A stretch of 64,000 nucleotides of DNA. It comes from Phycisphaerales bacterium Planc_01 (GTDB lineage: Bacteria > Planctomycetota > Phycisphaerae > Sedimentisphaerales > Anaerobacaceae). The notes under the pieces were generated by a model, which did no database searches, had not been told where the DNA came from, and saw only the letters and a program-made list of their open reading frames with translations. Positions 15,201 through 21,200 of this stretch are shown here, in pieces (position 1 is the first letter of the stretch; each line of letters starts with the position of its first letter). Location of the stretch: assembly GCA_001603075.1 (NCBI GenBank), contig LVBB01000054.1:1-64000 (forward strand). Direction: 5' to 3'. A program made the position numbers and the translations under genes.

Positions 15201-18200
15201 CGTGGGCCTGGCTGCCCAATTGTGCCAGCGTGTCGCTCTCCTGTTCGACGTAAAGCACGGCGCCGCCGATCACGAACGTGCCGCCTTTGGCATAGGACTG
15301 CGCCAGGTTGACGTTGAGCAGCATCTCGCGGGCCTTGATGTTGAACCCGCCGTCGGCGCCGCTGTGGATCCAGGTCCCGTCCTCGACGATCGCGTGGCTG
15401 CTGTCTGTGGCCACGCTGATAAAGAACGAGCCGCCGGCGCCGCCCCGCGCGCCGCTGGTGCCGGCCATGCTCTCGTCCCCCTTGGGGTTGAGCGTGCTCC
15501 CGAACTTGCTGAAGCTCTTCTTTGTCTTGTTCAAATCCGTCGGATCGATCGACGGCAGGTCCGGCAGCGAGAAGTTGCCGGTCATCGTGATCGTCTGCTG
15601 TGCGATCAGCGATTCGACCGAAACCACCTGCTCGAATTCGGCGCCGTCGGCATCTGGTCCCTCTTCGTTGTCCTGGTTCGGATGCGGGTTCTGGCTGTTG
15701 TCGCGCCAGGCCAGATCTTGGTTCAGCTTGGCCCCGCTCCTGACGATCGCATGGCTGTTGTTGGTGAACACGAGCACCGATACCGATCCGGCGATCCCGA
15801 TCTTTTCGGCGGAGGCGGTCGCCACTGTCCAGGTATTGAAGAAGGCGTCCTTGAAGCCGAGCGTGCTGTCGATGTACTTGGTAATCGCTTTGAGGCCGTC
15901 GGTTCGGATCGAATCGAACAGCTCGCTCCAGGACAAGGGAATGTACGTGTCCAGACGCTGTAGCAGCGGGTAAGTGACGTTGGAAATGACCCGCAGCGCC
16001 CGCATCGCATCGAGTTCGGCGCCCGGACCTGGGTCATCGGGGTCCACCACGTTCACAGTGGCCAATGCGCTGTTATTGAAGATCGCCACCGCGACCGCCA
16101 CACTGACGTTGTTAGCGGCGCTCTTGCCGTCTTTGCCGGACTGCGGCTCGGTACTGCTCTCAGCCCCAAGGTTGTACTTGTGGGCGATCGTCGCGTTGAC
16201 CTCGAGGTCCTCGTTCGACTTGAGCACCGCGTGGTCGCCCACGTTGCTCGTGACGTCATGATCGGCGTAGCTGAACGCCAGCGCGCCCGAGACCGCAAGC
16301 GACCCGCTGGCCCCCGCCTCGGACTTGCCGGCATTGTCCGTATAGCTCTTGGTGAGCTTCTGGAAGATCGTGTCGTACAGATTGGTGTCGAAGGCGTCCT
16401 TGAACTTCTCCCACTTGGACGGCGGGTCGGTGTCTTCGCTCTTGAGGCCGGCCTTGGCCGAAACCTTGGTCTCGGCCTCGAGGTTGGCGAATACGCCGAG
16501 ACCGGTGGCGAAGCCCGAGTCGAACACGTGCTTGGCGACGAGCTGGAAGTCCGAGCCTGTCGCCGCGCCGAGATCGATGAAGATGCCAGCGCGGGCCTCG
16601 TTCTCCGTCTCGGCCAGCCGGATAATCTGTTTGCTCGCAAGACGCGTGTCGCCCTGGATGTTGTGCTCCGTCGTGCTGGCGATGACGTAGTAGGTGTTGC
16701 CCGGGGTCAGTCCACCGATCGAGGATCCACTGCCCGCGCGGAACACGACCGCCTGCCCCATCTCGAAGGTGTTGAAGACGATGTCGCCGTCCCGCTTCAA
16801 GGTGATCGTGTCATCGGCCGAATTGACCTCGGCGGCAGTGAAGCTCTTTTGGTTGTTCGCCGTTTCGAGCTCCGTGCCGGACTTGTCCTTGAGGTCCACG
16901 AGCCATTCTTTCTTGCCCACGTCGGCGCGGATGGCGTTGATCTCGCTCTCGGTGAATTGGATCCAGCCGTCGCCGTCGGTGACAATATAGTACTCGCGCC
17001 CGTTGACCAGGCCCCCGATGCTGACGCCGCGACGATTCGAGTAGGTGACCGTGTCCTCGGTGATCAGGGCGTTCGGGCCGACGTAGATCCTGTTGTTGGC
17101 GTAATCGACGTAGCCGATCTGCGGCGTCCCATCCGGATTGAGACCGACCGTCGGATCGATCTCGAGCTTCACTGCGTAACCGCCCACCGGGTCGCATTTG
17201 GCGATGATGGTCCCGTCCACCGTCGTGTCGACGTCGGCCTTGGAGAACTCCAGCGCGAAGGCCAGGCCCGCCTTGCCGTCGGCAAAGACGCCGCTTTCCG
17301 CCTCCGCCTCGGACTCGATCTTGCCCTTGGCCGTGAGATTGGCGGTCCGGTCCGAAGTGATCACGGCCCCCTGGGCCACGGTCACGTGGGCATAACTGTC
17401 GGCATAGGAAACCCCCAGGGCGATCGCGAACGGCGCGCCGCTGGGATTGGGCAGATTGTCGATCTTGTGCTTGGTATCGACTTTCATACCGGCCTTGGCT
17501 TCGCCGGTCGAGGTGATCACAATCGCTTCGGCCGCCTGGATCAGGACCCCCGCTTCGATGATAATGTCCGCGTACGCCTTGGCCTGGGCGTAACCGATGC
17601 TGATCAGGTTGCCCTTGGCGACGCCCGTGGCGTCGGCGGCCGCCGTGGCGTAGATGCCGATCGGACCGGTGGCGATCAGTTGGGCGCCCTCCCGGAACGT
17701 GATGGTGGCGGTGCAGTTCTTGACCAGCACTTTGACCGGCAGGGCGATCAGGTCGCCGAGCTTGTCCATCAGGGGCTGGATGACGAAGTTCTCCATTTCC
17801 TTCGGGGCGCCGGCCGTATCGGCGATGCTCTTATCCTCCGCCTGGGCGAACAGCGAGATCTCCGCGCCCATGAGCTTGGCATTCTTGCCGATCGTAATAT
17901 CGACCTTGCGATCCGTCCCGAAGCCCAGCGGCACCAGGTTCTCCAACTCCGCGATTCCCAACAGGCGGGGGCGGAACGTGATGTCGTTGGTCGTTTGGAT
18001 GACGACGTTATCAGCGACCGTGATGCGGTCGGCCCAGACATCGAGGCTGCCCTGCTTCAGATCGATGCTGCCGGTGAAGTTGACCCGGTCGATGAACGGG
18101 TCGTCCACGGGTATCTGCGCCACCGAGGGGTCCGCCGGCATATGGCTGCCGCAGATCCACAAGTCGGCCCCGTTGTCGCCGCCAAAGTTGGCGGGCAGCG

Positions 18201-21200
18201 ATTCGATGGTGATCGTGTCGCTGCCGGCCCGGCCCTCGATACGCAGCAGGGTCAGCATGGCGAGTTGTGTTTCGCCGATCGTGTAAGTCGAGTTCCCGCG
18301 CTCGATGGTCAAGACACCGGCGTTGTCATAGACGCGGATCGTGTCGTCGAAGATTGTGCCGGCGATGACGACCTTGCCCCAGTCGTCGCCCAGGAAAAAG
18401 TCGAACGGTTGCGGATCGAGGTTCTTGTAGGTCAGGGCCTTGCCGTAGACCGCCGGGTCGGTGGTGGTGGGGGTGGCACTTTCCTCGGTCACGTCGACGA
18501 TCATTCCGATGCCCCAACCGGTGTTGATGAACAAGCCGTCAGTGCCGCCCGTGCCGCCATCGATGACGCCGGAGATGCTGCCGCCGGCCTCGACGATGAA
18601 ACCGTCGGTGTTGTCGGGTTGGCCCGTGAGGTTCTCAAAGCCCTGGAACGAAATCGCGGCAACCGTGAACTCATCCGGGCCGGTGATCGTCCAGAACAAC
18701 TCCGGAAGATCGTAGCCGATCACCGTGTCGCTCTCTGCCGAACCGATAAAGAGATCGATCCCGTCAAAGCTGCCGACACACGGCGCCGTGCCGTTCTTCA
18801 GATCCACGGTCATCGCCGCGGACAGCGCCGAGTAATCGATCGTATCGACCGGGGGTGTCTCCAGCGCCGCGTTGTCCGGACCGCCCGCGACCAGCCCGCT
18901 GATCGAGCCCGAAGTGCCGAACACGAAGGTGTCGTTGAGACTGCCGCCGATCAGGTTCTCGATGCCGCTGAAGCTGTTGCCGTTCAGCGTGCCCGCGTTG
19001 GGGCCGGTGATGTTCCAGGTGTTGGCCTGGGCCGCCCCGATGAGGGCGTCGCCCTCGATGTGGCCGCCGCCTTCGATCCCGCCGGAGATTGCCCCCCCGG
19101 CCTCGAACTTGAAGTTGTCGTCGGCGTTGCCCCCGACCAGGTATTCGATTCCGACAAAGGTCGTCCCGCCCGTGATCACCCCGCTGTTCGGTCCGGTGAT
19201 GATCCAGTCGGTGTCCACGTCAGGGCCAAGGATCGTGTCGAGGCCCCCACCGTCGAGTTCTGTGATGGTATCGGCGCCGCCGTCCGGGGTGAGGATGTAG
19301 ACATCATCGCCGCCCCCGCCGATCAGGGTGTCGTTGCCCGGCCCGCCGGTCAGGCGGTTGGCACGCCCGTCGCCGATCAGGGTATCGTCGCCGGCGCCGC
19401 CGATCACGTTCTCTATATTCTCCATATTGCTGGCCGGGGCGGTGCCTGGCGCAGTTTTTGTGCTGAGATTGACCGTCACGCCTGTCATGAAGGCCGAGTA
19501 GTCGAGGGTGTCGCTGCCCTCGCCTGCCAACTCGATGATGGTGTTCGTTGAACCCGGGGTGAGAACATAGGTGTCGTCCCCGGCGCCACCTGTCAGAATG
19601 TTCGTTCCCGGGCCGCCGGCCAGGCGGTTGGCGTAAGCGTTGCCGGTCAGCGTGTCATTGCCCCAGCCGCCGGTGACGTTCTCGATGTTGGCGATACCGT
19701 TCGTCCCGGGCGCGGCGGTTGTCCGCAGATCGACGGCTATCCCAGCCGTCCAGGCCGAGTAGTCGAGGGTGTCGCTGCCCTCGCCCGCCAACTCGACGAT
19801 GATATTCGTCGAACCCGGTGTGAGAACATACGTGTCGTCCCCGGCTCCACCTGTCAGCGTGTTCGTTCCCGGGCCGCCGGCCAGCCGGTTGGCGTTGGCG
19901 TCGCCGATCAGCGTGTCATTGCCGGAGCCGCCAATGACGTTCTCGACGTTCGAGATGCCGGTGGTTCCAGGGGCCTCTCCCGTGGCCAGATTGACCGTGA
20001 TGTCGGTGGTGTACGCGGAGTAGTCGAGGGTGTCGCTGCCCTCGCCCGCGAGTTCAATGATCGTGTCGGTGGAGCCGGGGGTGAGGATATAGGTATCGTC
20101 GCCGAGCCCGCCGATCAGGATATTGTCGCCGGCCCCGCCGGCCAGGATATCGTTGCCCGGCCCGCCGATGAGCAGGTTGGCATTGCCGTCGCCGGTCAGG
20201 ATGTCGTCGCCCCAGCCGCCGATGACGTTCTCAATGTTCGCCACGCCGGTGGTCCCGGTCGCGGTCCCGGCGGCCAGATTGACGATCACGGGGCTGTCGG
20301 CCGGGTACGCGGAGTAGTCGAGGGTGTCCCTGCCCTCGCCCGCGAGTTCGAGGATCGTGTCGGTGGAGCCGGGGGTGAGGATGTAGATGTCGTCGTCCGT
20401 CCCGCCGACCAGTATATCGTCGCCAGCCTCACCCACGAGGATATCGTTGCCCGGCCCGCCGGTCAGCACGTTGGCACCATCGTCACCGATCAGGATGTCG
20501 TCGCCCGAGCCCCCCTGGGCGTCCTGGATGCTCGAGACACGGACCGTCCCTGTGGCGATCCCCATCCCCAGGTTCACGAGCACCGGACCCATGAAGGCCG
20601 AGAAGTCCAGCTTGTTGGCCGCGCCCAGGCCGCCATCGATCTTCCCGTCAAACGAGCCATCGGCCGCAAAGGTGAAGATGTCGTTGCCGTTGCCGCCGAC
20701 CAGGCTCTCGACATTCGTGAACACCAGGCCCGTGGTCCCGCCCAGGTTCCCGGCGCCGGGACCGGTCAGGTTCCAGGTGATAAACGCCTCCGAATTATCC
20801 GGCGTCGGGCCCTCGATCTGATCCTCCCCCTGCCCGCCGTCGAAACTCAGGACCCCGCCGGCCACCGGCAGGGAAAGGTTGGCGGTCTGGACCCGGAGGA
20901 CATCGTCGCCGGCGCCTGTGCGGATGATCAGGTTCTTGAGGCCCGTGGCGACCAGATCACTGGTGATGGCAATCTCGTCCGCATCGGCCCCCGCCACATC
21001 GTTGGCGCCGGTGTCGATCACGACCGTCTGAATGTTGGTGAAGATGATCTCCTCGAAGGCCACCCCGTCGCTGGTCCCCGAGATGCGGTTCTGCCCTTCG
21101 GCGGGACTGTCGATCACGATCACATCCATGCTGCCAGGGGTGACGAAGGTGAGTGTCGTTGCCGTCGTAGTCAAACCCGTGGGACCGGTGCCGTCCACCG

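Noticed and set aside
16180-19551. Open plus-strand frame of 1123 codons, and others at 1087-2592, 11968-13470 and 13915-15963
   Set aside because: They are the exact antisense of the giant gene in the complementary codon register; the minus strand gives coherent repeats and domains, while these translations are His/Arg/Gly-rich without fold signatures.
18826-20870. CRISPR-like array
   Set aside because: The periodic DNA is coding RTX-like repeats with 261-bp period and no spacers.
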